From NCBI GenBank assembly GCA_001560915.1, contig CP014214.1, forward strand, positions 1,178,001-1,242,000: DNA of 64,000 bases. The letters run 5' to 3'. Position numbers and translations under genes: made by a program. The notes below the pieces were generated by a model that saw nothing but the letters and a program-made list of their open reading frames with translations, was not told the origin of the DNA and ran no database searches. Positions 39,760-50,600 of this stretch are shown one piece after another. Numbering within the stretch: position 1 is the first letter of the stretch; each line of letters begins with the position of its first letter. The DNA comes from a methanogenic archaeon ISO4-H5 (GTDB lineage: Archaea; Thermoplasmatota; Thermoplasmata; Methanomassiliicoccales; Methanomethylophilaceae).

Positions 39760-39776
39760 CTTATTAATATAATAAG
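39760..39776 (-). promoter_or_regulatory. TATA region of fbp-tpiA with perfect 7-bp inverted repeat
   Basis: CTTATTA-ATA-TAATAAG covers the TATA box; transcription would start about 10 bases before the fbp ATG. The dyad could be an operator or simply a symmetric TATA element. Confidence 0.55.
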
Positions 39777-39940
39777 GGTTTGGCCTGTTTGAACACGTTG
39801 GATTGCAGTGATTTTTTACTGTCTGGCACATCCGTATTCGGTTGAAAACGGCGGTTTTTCGGCGAAAACACGCGGTTCCGCAGGATGCCGGGACCTGTAA
39901 AAAGTAATAATAGGGGGAAGGGGATTCATCGGCAGTTAAC

Positions 39941-41245
39941 ATGACCGCAGTCAGAGATTCCAGCAACATTTCCGTCGACGACGGTACCGCCACCGTTAAG
40001 GGTTGGGTCCAGGATGTCAGGGCCCTCGGAGGTATCGCCTTCGTTACCCTCAGGGACAGGTTTGGCACCATCCAGATCACCCTCCCCAAGAAGAAGATTG
40101 ACCCTGCCCTCTTCGAGGAGCTCACCAAGCTCCCCAGGGAGAGCGTCGTCGCCATCACCGGAGAGGTAAAGGCCAGCAACCAGACCGCTCTCGGACTCGA
40201 GATCATCCCCTCCGCGGTCGAGGTCTATTCCAAAGCAGCCACCCCTCTCCCCCTGGGAGTGGTGGACAAGGTCAACGTGGAGATGGATACCCGTCTCAAC
40301 CACAGGTTCATGGACCTCAGGAAGCCTGAGATCAGGGCCATCTTCGAGCTCAAGGCCATGATGGTCGAGCTCATCGAGGAGTGCGTCCGCGCTAACGGTT
40401 TCAACCAGGTCTACACCCCCAAGATCAACGCCGCCGGAGCGGAGGGAGGAGCGGAGCTCTTCAAGATTCAGTACTTCGACAAACCCGCCTTCCTGGCACA
40501 GTCGCCCCAGCTTTACAAGCAGATCCTCATGAGCACCGGTCTCGACCGCGTGTTCGAGCTCGGACCCGCCTTCCGTGCGGAGCTCTCCAACACCAACAGG
40601 CACGTGACCGAGTTCATCTCCTTCGACGGAGAGATGTCATGGATCGAGAACGAGGAGGAGGTCATGGCCATGATCGAGACCATTATCGACCACGTGCTCA
40701 CCGGCCTCAAGGAGAGGGGAAAAAAGCAGCTGGAGATCCTCGGCAAGGAGATCAAGGTCCCCGCCAGGCCCTATCCCATCCTCACTTATTCCGAATGTCT
40801 CAAGATGGTGCAGGACGCCGGACTCCCCCTGAAGGAGGGCGACGACCTCGGAACCGAGGGAGAGAAGATCATCGGTGACAAGATGGCCGAGAAGGGCGTC
40901 GAACTCTACTTCATCGCCGAATACCCAGAGGAGGCAAAGCCCTTCTATATCATGGAGAAGGACGGAACCCCCTACTCGTTCTCCTTCGACCTTGACTACA
41001 AGGGTCAGGAGATCTCCTCCGGAGGACAGAGGGAACACAGGTACGACAAGCTCGTCGCCAGGATGGAGAAGAAGGGACTCAACCCCGCAGACTTCGAGTT
41101 CTACCTTGAAGCATTCAGGTACGGAATGCCCCCGCACGGCGGATGGGGAATTGGTATCGAGAGGCTCCTCGTGAAGATGCTCGATCTCGGTAACATCAGG
41201 GAAGCCATCCTCTTCCCCAGGGACCCTGCAAGGCTTACACCTTGA
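39941..41245 (+). CDS. aspS: Aspartyl-tRNA synthetase, archaeal type
   Basis: A 434-residue class IIb synthetase. The N-terminal OB fold (KGWVQDVRALGGIAFVTLRD) binds the anticodon. The catalytic core shows motif 1 in RFMDLRKPEIRAIF, motif 2 in VFELGPAFRAELSNTNRHVTEF, and motif 3 in YGMPPHGGWGIGIERL. It is the compact archaeal/eukaryotic form without the bacterial insertion domain. Whether it also charges tRNA-Asn (non-discriminating) cannot be decided by eye. TAAAAAGTAATAATA before the start is AT-rich promoter sequence; a strong terminator follows. Confidence 0.97.
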   Translation: MTAVRDSSNISVDDGTATVKGWVQDVRALGGIAFVTLRDRFGTIQITLPKKKIDPALFEELTKLPRESVVAITGEVKASNQTALGLEIIPSAVEVYSKAATPLPLGVVDKVNVEMDTRLNHRFMDLRKPEIRAIFELKAMMVELIEECVRANGFNQVYTPKINAAGAEGGAELFKIQYFDKPAFLAQSPQLYKQILMSTGLDRVFELGPAFRAELSNTNRHVTEFISFDGEMSWIENEEEVMAMIETIIDHVLTGLKERGKKQLEILGKEIKVPARPYPILTYSECLKMVQDAGLPLKEGDDLGTEGEKIIGDKMAEKGVELYFIAEYPEEAKPFYIMEKDGTPYSFSFDLDYKGQEISSGGQREHRYDKLVARMEKKGLNPADFEFYLEAFRYGMPPHGGWGIGIERLLVKMLDLGNIREAILFPRDPARLTP

Positions 41246-41265
41246 ACAAAACCCAATCTCATAAA

Positions 41266-41298
41266 CGGCCCGGCGATAAACCGGGCCGTACTACCTTT
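41266..41298 (+). terminator. Terminator after aspS
   Basis: CGGCCCGG-CGATAAA-CCGGGCCG is a perfect 8-bp stem (41266-41288) followed by TACTACCTTTT, 20 bases after the aspS stop. Confidence 0.8.
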
Positions 41299-41438
41299 TC
41301 GTTACAATCCTGCGGATATAACTGCCACAAGAAATCCGATTGTCTGGGAATCAGCAATGATGAACGAACGCTTTCCCTAACCTTGGAATTATCATATTAT
41401 TCAGAAAATCCTCGCAGCAGGGAGTTCTTTTTGTTCGA

Positions 41439-41470
41439 TAATGTATAAATTTATACATTAATGTATAAAT
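41439..41470. promoter_or_regulatory. Triple half-site operator candidate on the trpB2 promoter
   Basis: Three half-sites ATGTATAAAT, ATTTATACAT and ATGTATAAAT alternate in direction, producing two overlapping perfect 22-bp palindromes (41439-41460 and 41449-41470). The last half-site is also the TATA box (centre about 41467), 26 bases before the trpB2 ATG. ATGTAT-N6-ATACATTAATGTAT here is identical in bases and spacing to the element upstream of trpE. Confidence 0.75.
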
Positions 41471-41492
41471 ATGCAAATGCTATCTCGCAACT

Positions 41493-42829
41493 ATGGCAAT
41501 ACCCAAAGACATCAGGATCAACCTTGCGAACGAAGACATCCCCAAGAAATGGTACAACTTCGCGGCCGACGTCCCTGATCTCGCACCCCCGCTCAATCCC
41601 GGCACCAGGGAACCCGCAAAGCCCTCCGACTTCGAGCCTATCTTCTGTAAGGAGATCATCAAACAGGAAGGCTCCACCGAGAGGTGGATCGACATCCCCG
41701 AGGAAGTCAGGGAAGCACTCATCAGCCTCAACAGGCCCGCACCCCTCCAGAGGGCATACAGGCTCGAGAAGGCCCTGAAGACCCCCGCCAAGATCTACTT
41801 CAAGAGGGAGGACATGAGCCCCCTCGGATCCCACAAGGGAAACACCGCTCTCGCCCAGGCATACTACAACGCAGAGGCAGGCATCCACACCCTCACCACC
41901 GAGACCGGTGCGGGACAGTGGGGAACCGCCCTCGCCATGGTGTCAACCTCTTCGACATCGACACCACCGTCTTCATGGTCAAGGGAAGCTACATGGCCAA
42001 GCCCCTGAGGAAGACCATCATCAACACCTACGGCGCAACCATCTACGCCTCCCCCTCCGAGCAGACCGAGTTCGGAAGAAAGGTCCTGAAGGAGCACCCC
42101 GACACCCCCGGATCCCTCGGAATCGCAATCTCCGAGGCGTGCGAGATGGCCGCCAAGAACGACGGCGTCTGCTACTCCCTGGGTTCCGTCCTCAACCACG
42201 TCATGCTCCACCAGTCCGTCATCGGTCTGGAGACAACCAAGCAGATGGAGATCGGAGAGATCACTCCCGATGTCGTCATCGCATGCGCCGGAGGAGGTTC
42301 CAACCTCGGAGGAATGACCCTTCCGATGATCGGAGCCAAGCTCGCAGGCAACAAGATGTTCGAGAACACCAGGTTCAAGGCTGTGGAGCCCAAAGCAGCA
42401 CCCTCCATGACCAAGGGAGAGTTCAAGTACGACTTCGGAGACACCGCCGGATTCACCCCGCTCCTCATGATGTACACCCTGGGAAGCGACTTCATCCCCT
42501 CGTCCATCCACGCCGGAGGACTCAGGTACCACGGAATGTCCCCTCTCGTATCCGCCGCCTACCACCACGGATACCTCGAGAGCACCTCCTACGACCAGAC
42601 CGAGACCTTCGAGGCCGGAGTGCTGTTCGCCAGGACCGAGGGAATCATCCCTGCACCCGAGTCCTGCCACGCCCTCAAGGGCGCCATCGACGAGGCACTC
42701 GACGCCAAGGCCAAGAACGAGGAGAGGACCATCGTGTTCTGTCTCTCCGGCCACGGTCTCCTGGACCTCTACGGTTACGAGCAGTACCTCAACGGTACCC
42801 TGCCCTCCTCCGAAAGGAGCGATTTCTGA
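41493..42829 (+). pseudogene. trpB2: TrpB2-type tryptophan synthase beta chain, interrupted by a one-base deletion
   Basis: Two frames join into one TrpB2 protein of about 445 residues. The first part runs from [20 protein letters not shown] through [19 protein letters not shown] (the pyridoxal-phosphate lysine in SHKGN) to [14 protein letters not shown]; the second from [20 protein letters not shown] through ACAGGGSNLGGM to the normal end LNGTLPSSERSDF. The break is at 41940-41941, where one inserted base restores Met-Ala-Val-Asn-Leu. No other defect is seen, so the lesion is recent or a sequencing error. TrpB2 enzymes make tryptophan from indole and serine, independently of TrpA; a complete TrpB1 is in the operon at 58305. 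The message is leaderless and carries the tryptophan-type operator. Confidence 0.9.
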
Positions 42830-42915
42830 ACCTTCTTTTCCGGGGGAAACCCCGGATTCTCACTTTCGGTGACCCCCCCATTTTCTTTATATACCCTTAC
42901 TCGGGATAATACATT

Positions 42916-43515
42916 ATGGCTGCACCAGGGGATACCTACGAACGCGAACTGAAATACCTGCTTTCTGGAGAGACTAAGGCTGTCACCAAGATGGTGAAGA
43001 CCTGCAACACCGAAGAGACCCAGGCGTACTGTTCGATGATCGACAATCCCTTCCTCGTGATACGTGCGGCAGGCTCTTTGGGAGTGGACCTGGTGGCACT
43101 CAGATGGGACTTCTCATTCCCCATCGAGGTCAAGAGTTCCGAGAATGACATACTCTACATGAGCAAGACCGCCCGCCTGATCGAGCAGGCCCAGAAGATG
43201 CTCGACGACTGCGACAGATCCCATGTGGTGCCTATCTACGCATTCAGACTGAAGGGAGTGAAAGGCGATCCCTGGAGGATCTTCACCATCCCCTCCGAGA
43301 GCGTGCTGAAGGGCCATGCCGCCGTCCTGAAGGACAGGATCCCGAAACTGGACACCAGCAGGAACGGCAACTTCATCATGAGATGGAACGAGGGTATGAA
43401 GCTCAGCGATTTCCTCTCCTTCATCTCGGCGAGTACCTTCGAAGAGAGCTACGAACCGTATGATGCGGGAGCTCCCGACACCATAGACGAGATCCTCTCC
43501 GAGGATCAATCCTGA
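42916..43515 (+). CDS. hjc: Archaeal Holliday junction resolvase Hjc-like
   Basis: A 199-residue PD-(D/E)XK protein. Hjc landmarks are present: Glu in YERELKYLL, the loop VIRAAGSLGVDLVAL with the catalytic Asp, and FPIEVKSSEND with Glu-x-Lys and the following Ser. Hjc cuts four-way junctions symmetrically during recombination. At 199 residues it is longer than usual (about 120-140): there is an insert between the first helix and VIRAAGS (KAVTKMVKTCNTEETQAYCS) and a C-terminal extension ending YDAGAPDTIDEILSEDQS. TTTATATACC near 42887 is a TATA box about 25 bases before the ATG. Confidence 0.85.
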   Translation: MAAPGDTYERELKYLLSGETKAVTKMVKTCNTEETQAYCSMIDNPFLVIRAAGSLGVDLVALRWDFSFPIEVKSSENDILYMSKTARLIEQAQKMLDDCDRSHVVPIYAFRLKGVKGDPWRIFTIPSESVLKGHAAVLKDRIPKLDTSRNGNFIMRWNEGMKLSDFLSFISASTFEESYEPYDAGAPDTIDEILSEDQS

Positions 43516-43641
43516 GATGTGCCAGACACAGAAGTGAGACAGCCGTCGGCACTCATAGGGTTCATCACGGATCAGCCCATTTTCTCCTCATCCGGCAGTC
43601 TCGTCCGCATATCTGCGGAATGGGATAAGAGTGTTGCGACT

Positions 43642-44544
43642 TCAGCCGAGGATGTCGGTCATGCGCTTGACGGGAACATAAGCCTTCTCGATGACCTCTT
43701 TGTCGAGGATGATCTCGCCGGTCTCCTTCTCCATGCATTCGAGGATGGATTCGAGGGAGATCATCTTCATGGTCATGCAGAGCGACTGGGCGGTGAAGTA
43801 GAACTTCTTGCCGGGGCATGCTCCTTCGAGCCTGTGGCCCATGCCGGACTCGGTAAGCACGATGAACTCCTTGCACTCCGATTTCTGGCAGTACTTCAGA
43901 ATGGCCTCAGTGGAACCGATGAAGTCCGCGATGTTCAGGACGTCAAGCCTGCACTCAGGGTGAGCGACGATCTCGGCATCGGGGTGTGCCTGCCTGAGCT
44001 CCTCGACCTGCCTGACGGTCACACACTGGTGGACGGGACAGAATCCGTTCCAGAGGATGACGTCCTTGCCGCTCTTCTCCCTGACGTATTTCCCGAGGTT
44101 GGAGTCCGGAACAAAGAGGATCCGGTTGTTGGGAATCTGCTTCACCACGTTGAGCGCGTTGGCTGAGGTGCAGCAGTAATCCACTGCGGTCTTGGTCTCG
44201 GCGGCGGTGTTGACATATGCCACGACCGTGGCATCGGGATACCTCTCCTTGGCCTGGCGGATCTGGTCCGCGGAGCACATGGCGGCCATGGCGCACTTGG
44301 CCTCGGGTTCGGGCAGCAGCACCTTCTTGGTCGGCGAGAGAATCTTGGCGGTCTCGCCCATGAAGGATACTCCGCAGAAAACTATGATGTCGGCATCCGT
44401 AGCGGCGGCCTTCTGGGACAGTCCGAGGGAATCCCCTACGTAGTCCGCGATATCCTGCACTTCGGGCGAAGTGTAGTTGTGGGCCAGTATGACCGCGTTC
44501 TTCTCCTTCTTCAGAGCAAGAATGCGTTCTTTTACGGATTGCAT
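43642..44544 (-). CDS. nadA: Quinolinate synthase
   Basis: A 300-residue NadA. ILAHNYTSPEVQDIADYVGD is the N-terminal signature; VFCGVSFMGETAKIL, MAAMC, NGFCPVHQ and TESGMGHRL mark the three pseudo-symmetric domains, and conserved cysteines hold the 4Fe-4S cluster. It condenses iminoaspartate with dihydroxyacetone phosphate to quinolinate in de novo NAD synthesis. Neither nadB/aspartate dehydrogenase nor nadC is next to it. TATTTTTAAG on the minus strand near 44570 serves as TATA box. The upstream giant gene is separated by a strong hairpin. Confidence 0.96.
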   Translation of the reverse strand: MQSVKERILALKKEKNAVILAHNYTSPEVQDIADYVGDSLGLSQKAAATDADIIVFCGVSFMGETAKILSPTKKVLLPEPEAKCAMAAMCSADQIRQAKERYPDATVVAYVNTAAETKTAVDYCCTSANALNVVKQIPNNRILFVPDSNLGKYVREKSGKDVILWNGFCPVHQCVTVRQVEELRQAHPDAEIVAHPECRLDVLNIADFIGSTEAILKYCQKSECKEFIVLTESGMGHRLEGACPGKKFYFTAQSLCMTMKMISLESILECMEKETGEIILDKEVIEKAYVPVKRMTDILG

Positions 44545-44598
44545 GAAGGACGGTTACTGTGGACTTACTTAAAAATATTAGCCAGCGGAAAATGGGTT

Positions 44599-44628
44599 GG
44601 CAGCGGTGCCTGGATTGGCACCGCTGCC
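44599..44628 (-). terminator. Strong hairpin after the giant surface-protein gene
   Basis: GGCAGCGGTGCC and GGCACCGCTGCC form a perfect 12-bp stem with a 6-base loop, 19 bases after the stop of the gene at 44647. No long T-run follows, but position and strength suggest termination and separation from nadA. Confidence 0.7.
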
Positions 44629-44646
44629 GTTAAGTCGTTTACAGGC

Positions 44647-47600
44647 TCACTGCTTCTTGCCGAGGGCTCCGAGCTGCAGCTTTCCGGTCATGATGAGGTA
44701 TCCGAAGATTCCGAGCACCGCGGCAATGGCTATCACCACTCCCACGATGATCATGGTGTTGTTGCCTCCGCCGTTGGGGGCGGGGGACTCGACCATCACA
44801 GCATAGTAGGACAGGTGGGTGGTCTCGAAGGTGACCTTGCCATCGGCATAGGTGCACTTGAGGGCCTCGTGGGTTCCGTCCTCCTTGATGTTCCAGATGA
44901 CCAGGTTGTTGGGATTCTCGTTGGGTCCGAGCTGGTAGTCGAGGGTGATTGTCAGCTTTCCGTCGAACTGGTGCACGTCTCCGATCTTGATGTCGTAGAC
45001 GGAACGTCCGGCGGCGGATTCGACGATGATGTTCGGGATTCCCTCGTCCTTCTTGATGCTGACCTCCAGGTCGTCCGCGGTGCTCAGGGACTGGATGGAA
45101 GCGCTGTCGAGGGAGATGGAACCGTTCTTCATGTTGATGTCCAGCTTCTCGAGGGTTCCGGCCTGGGCATCGTTCTTCACCTTGTCGATGTCGGCAGTGG
45201 TTATGGTCGCCGCGGTCTCGGTGGCACTGTCGACGGTGGTGGTTCCGCTGATGGGATCGGGAACGGCGATCACGGATTCGTACACAGCCGTGACGGTCAG
45301 ATCCGCCTTGAGGGGGGTGGTAGACTCGTAGCCGGTCCAGCTCTTGAAGGTGTAGGTCGTCGAACCGACGGCATCCTTCTGGGCGTTGCCGAGGCCTCCG
45401 ATGATATCGGACACCGCGGTACTGCTGGCGAACTCCTTGGTGTAGACGCCGCTAGACAGAGTCCATCCGGCGGGGTTCACGAGGGTTCCTCCGACGGGGT
45501 CGGCGGTCACTGTGTACATGATGGCCTCCCATCCCGCATAGACCGTCACGTTGCCGTGGGATCCGGTCGCGATGGTCGTCACAGGAGTCTCCAGGCCTAC
45601 ATCCCTGAACCATCCGGTGAACCTGTAGTCCTCGCGGACGGCATCCTGCAGGGTGATGGTGGCGGACTCGATGTTGTAGACCGTGGGGTTGGCGGCGTTG
45701 GTACCTCCGTTCAGCACGTAGCTGATACTGTAGTCGACCGGGGTCCACTTGGCGTAAACGTCCTTGTCACCGGTCTCGCCAGGAGCGATTCCTGTCACCT
45801 TGGTGACGAGTCCGGCTTCCGCGAACCATCCTGCGGGGGTGTAGTAGTCCTTGGATGCATAGGCGAAGTTGACTCCCGTTTCGACATTGTAGATGGCGGG
45901 GTTGTTGTTGGTCGCACCCTCTGTGTTGTGGTAGGTGATGGCGTACTCATGTATCTGCCACTGGGCATAGAGGTCGGGAGCACCGTCCCTGACCCACTTG
46001 CCGTCAGCATCGGTGTAGCCGGGGATGCTGGCGACCAGGGCACCGTCGGTTCCGATGATCTTGGCTCCGCCGCTGGCCGCGGTGTAGTATCCGGTCAGGT
46101 CGTATCCGGTCCTGGAGACGTGGACTACGAGGAGGACGTTGGAGGCGTAGGTTACGGAAGCGCTTCCGTCGCTCGCTCCTCCGTTCTTCTGGAGGGTGAG
46201 GTCGTAGTCCTTGGCTACCCACTGCGCATACAGGGTGAGGGTGGCGGCCTCGGAGGCCCACTTGCCGTCAACGACGTAACCGTCGGCGTTTTGCACCAGG
46301 GTTCCGTCGGCGATGATGATTACCACTCCTCCGGTGGCCTGTGTGGAGTATCCTGCGAGATCGTAGCCGGCCCTGGTAACAGCGTCGAAGTCGGTGATGC
46401 CGGCATCGTAGGTGGCGGTGGCGTTCCTGTTCGAATCTCCGCCGTTCTTGTCGATGGTGATATCGGTGGTGTTCGCGGTCCACTGCGCATAGATGGTGAC
46501 AGCGGGCTGATCGAGCTTCCACAGTCCTCCGACAAGGTAGCCCTCGGCATTCAGCACCGTGCTTCCGTCGGCATTGACGATCTTCACGCCGCCCTGTGCC
46601 GCGGACCAGTATCCGGTCAGGGTGTATCCGGTCCTTGAGATGGAATCGAATGAAATGATGGCTCCGTCGTAGGTGGCGCTGGTGCCCTTGTCCGCATCTC
46701 CGCCGTTCCTGTCGACGGCGATCTCGGTGGTCTTCGCGGTCCATCTGGCGTACAGGGTGAGTGTGGCCGATTCGTTGGCCCACTTGCTGTCGACGACGTA
46801 TCCTGCCGCGTTCACCATCGTACCGTCGGGATTGATTACCTTGTCTCCGCTGTCGGATGCGGTGAAGTATCCGTCAAGGATGTATCCGATCCTGGTCACT
46901 GCGTCGAAGGAGGTGATGCCTCCGTCATAGGTGGCGGTGGCGTTCCTGTTCGCGGAGCCTCCGTTCGCATCGATGGTAATCGCGGTGGTCTTGGCGTTCC
47001 ACTTGGTGTACAGGGTGAAATTCTCCTCCTTGATCCACTTGCCGTTGGCATCGGTGTAGCCGCTGATACCGGCGATCAGATCTCCGTTGCCGTCGACTAT
47101 CTTCTGCATCCTGGCACTGTCGGTGTAGTATCCTTCTACCTCGTATCCGGTCCTGGCGGGGGCCGTCACATTGGTGAGGTATCCTCCGAATACCGCCCTG
47201 GCGGTTCCGTCGGTTCCCTCCACGCCTTCCAGCGTCACATCGACGATGAGGTTGGTCCATATGGTGTACAGGGTGAGGGTCTCATCCATGCAGGTCCACT
47301 TTCCGTCCGCGTCGGTGTAGGCGGTGTTGGCACGCAGCCTGCCTCCCGCTTCCGCGATCGGGTCTCCGTCGGCAGTCGGGGCATATCCGGAGATGAAGTA
47401 CGTCTCCTTGACAGGTATGACAGCAATCTCGATGGTCGCGAGGCCGTAGGTGGCGGTCGCCTGACCTCCGCTCTCGCCGGTGTTCTTGTCAATGGTGATG
47501 GCGGTGGTCTTCGCGTTCCACTGTGCATACAGTACGAGCTCCGATCCGATGTGGATCCACCTGCCTTCGGCATCGGCGTAGGCAGTGTTCCTGACGAGGG

Positions 47601-50600
47601 TTCCGTCGGTATTGATGACCATAGTTCCGTCCGAGGCGGAGGTCCAGTAACCGGTCAGGTCGTATCCGGTACGGGTCATCACTGCGAAGGAGGGCAGGAC
47701 GGCATCGTATTCGGCGGTGAAGGTGCGGTCAGAATCTCCTCCGTTCCTGTCAAGGGTAACAACGGTACGTTCAGCCAACCAGTTCGGGTAGAACGTGAGG
47801 TCGGAGATGACGTCGTAAGTCCACTTTCCGTTGGTCGTGTAAACGGTCTCGGCGCTCACCAGGCTTCCGTTGTGCCTTACGACCTCGGTGTCCTGATCGT
47901 CATAGTATCCCGTGCTGCTGTATCCGACCCTGACGGGTGCCCTGAACTCGGTGACGCCGGAGTCGTAGGTGACGTCGACGTAACCGTTCTCGGTACCCTC
48001 ACCCTTGTCAATGACGATCCTGTAGGTCTTTGCTGACCACTGGGCGTACAGGGTGCATTCGGCGGTTTCTGAGATCCACTTTCCGTTGGAGACATATCCT
48101 TCGGCGTTCTGCACAAGGCTTCCGTTGGCGTTGATGATCAGCACACCGTTCTCGGCCGCAGTGAAGAAACCGGTGAGTTCATATCCGGTCCTGGCAACCG
48201 TGTTGAAGTCGGTGATGCCTCCGTCGTAGGTGGCTGTAGCGGAGCCGTTCGAAGCACCTCCGTTCGCATTGAGGGTGATTGCGGTGGTACCGGGGGTCCA
48301 CTGGCAATACAGATCCACGCGACCTTCCACAAGTGCCCACTTGCCGTTGACGATGTAGCCGTCGGCGTTCTGAACCAGGGTCTTGTCGGCGTTCATAATC
48401 TTGACGCCGTTCTCGGCAGCGGTCCAGAACCCGGTCAGATCATATCCGGTCCTTGTGAAGGGTGTGGTGAAGCTCCCTGCTGTCTGGTCGTAGTTGATAT
48501 TGGTCTGGATGGTCGTATCTATTCCATTACCCCTGATGAAGAGGATGGTGCTCTTCACATTCCACTGTGCGTACAGGGTCAGGGATGCGGATTCATTGAC
48601 CCACTTGCCGTCGACCACATATCCCTGGGCGTCGGCGAGGCTTCCGTCGGCGTTGATGACCCTGACACCCCTTCCCGGTTCTGTGTAATAACCGTCGAGG
48701 TCGTATCCGGTCCTGGTGACCGCATCGAAGGCCTCGATACCTGCATCGTAGGTCGCGGTGGTGGATCTGTTCTCTCCGGCTCCTTCGTTCACATCGATGG
48801 TGATTGCGGTGGTACCGGGGGTCCACTGGGCATAGAGAGTGATATGGGTTCCGGGGAACTTCGCGATTGTGTAAGGGGTAGATAGCGACTCGTCCGAGTA
48901 CCAGCCTCCGAAGGTGTAGTGACTCTTGGTAGGCTCATCAACGGAGGGTACGGCTTTACCCTCAATACCAATCAGATCGCCGATGGCACTGCCACCGTTC
49001 GTCTCGAAAGAGAAACCGGTATCGCACTTCTCCATACGTTGGGGTGTTCCGGTAAACTTGTACCCGGCAAGCTTTCCCGCATTGTGGGACAGCCGATCTC
49101 CGTTCAGATCGAAGAATGAGAACCCATTGAATGAAGTACTGTCAACGGACTCGACAGCGGACGGAATGGTGATTTCCGTCACGTAAGAACAATCCACGAA
49201 TGCGTACTGATCGATGGTCCTCACACTGTCGGGAAGCGTAATTACAGTGATTCCCGTGCTGTTGAAAGCATATCTGCCAATAGTCTCGATATCATCGTTA
49301 TAGTTCACGGTTTTGAGGTTGGCACATCCGTAAAACAGCATGGTCGGTACCGTAGTGACACCTTCACCGAAGGTGACTACACAGTTGGGTGCTGCGGCGT
49401 TGAATATTGCCCCGTTTCCGGTGATTTCACAGTTGGCATTGAAATTAATCTGCACCAACGAGGTCATACCGCTGAATGCTGCCGCACCAATGCTGGTTAC
49501 ATTGGATGGCACGGTAAGTGCTGATACTCCGCTACAGTCCTTGAAAGCACTGTTGGAGATTATCAAATCGTTAGTACCGAAGGATATATCGGTAAGACCG
49601 GAGCAGCCCTTGAACGCTTCCTGGCCGATATTCTGCAGATTGTCACCGAACTCGATCGAACTCAATCCAGTGCATCCGTCGAATGCATTCGCACCTACCG
49701 AAAGCACACTATCGGGCAGGACAAGCGCACCGGTAAGCCTTGTAATTCTCTGGAACATTTTGGCAGGAATTGATTTTACCTCGGTACCGATAGTCAGAGT
49801 GAAGTCCTCGTACTCGGCACCATCGTTGAACAAACTGCTCGCGGATGTGACGTTCACGGCGTTGTATACCACAGCAGTTAGTTTGCTGGAATTATAGAAC
49901 GCACCAGAGTCGATGGAACTGACACTCTTTCCTATAGTCAAAGATTCTATCTGTGTGTCACTAAACGCAGTTGAACCGATAGTCGTCACATGATCGGGGA
50001 TTTCCAACGCTGTGATGCTGGTCCCGGCGAATGAGTCTTTACCGATCGTGATAAGTGTGGATGGCAAAGATACAGATTTGATTTTACCGACATAATAGAA
50101 AGCAGACCCCGGTATCGAAGTTACACCCTCAGATACAATGAGATTGATTCCCGTTTCGGCTCCGGAATTATAGAAAACCGAATTACCGTAACTTGTACAC
50201 TCGACGGCACCATAGGTGATAGAGGTCAAGCCGGTACAAGTATAGAATGCGTAATTACCGACACTCTTGACCGATGCGGGCAACGTAACCGAGGTCAGAC
50301 CGGCACAACTCGCAAAAGCGCTACTCCCGATAGATACGACATTGCTACCCATCGTTACACTGATGACCTTGTCATTAGAGCGGAATAAGCAATTGGGTAT
50401 GTGCTCCACACTATCGCCTATTACTACTTCGCACTGAGATGCCTCTCCCATGCAATAGAACGGAGAACTGTTGAAATCGCCGCAGTGTATGGCATTGAAC
50501 CGTATTTCTGCCAAAGAGTTACAAGATGAAAATGCATAACTTCCGATGGAAGTTACCTTTGTTGGAATCTCGATGGAAGTTATACCGGTTCCAGAAAACG

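Noticed and set aside
38250-39767. 505-codon open frame opposite fbp-tpiA
   Set aside because: Shadow frame of two certain enzymes.
44479-46638. 719-codon open frame antisense to the surface-protein repeats
   Set aside because: It arises from the regular repeats; composition is biased Gly/Val/Asp and nothing is recognised.
44647-48900. Regular spacing of similar units considered as a CRISPR array or DNA repeat array
   Set aside because: The repetition is of protein units of about 80-90 codons with diverged DNA, all in frame in one gene.
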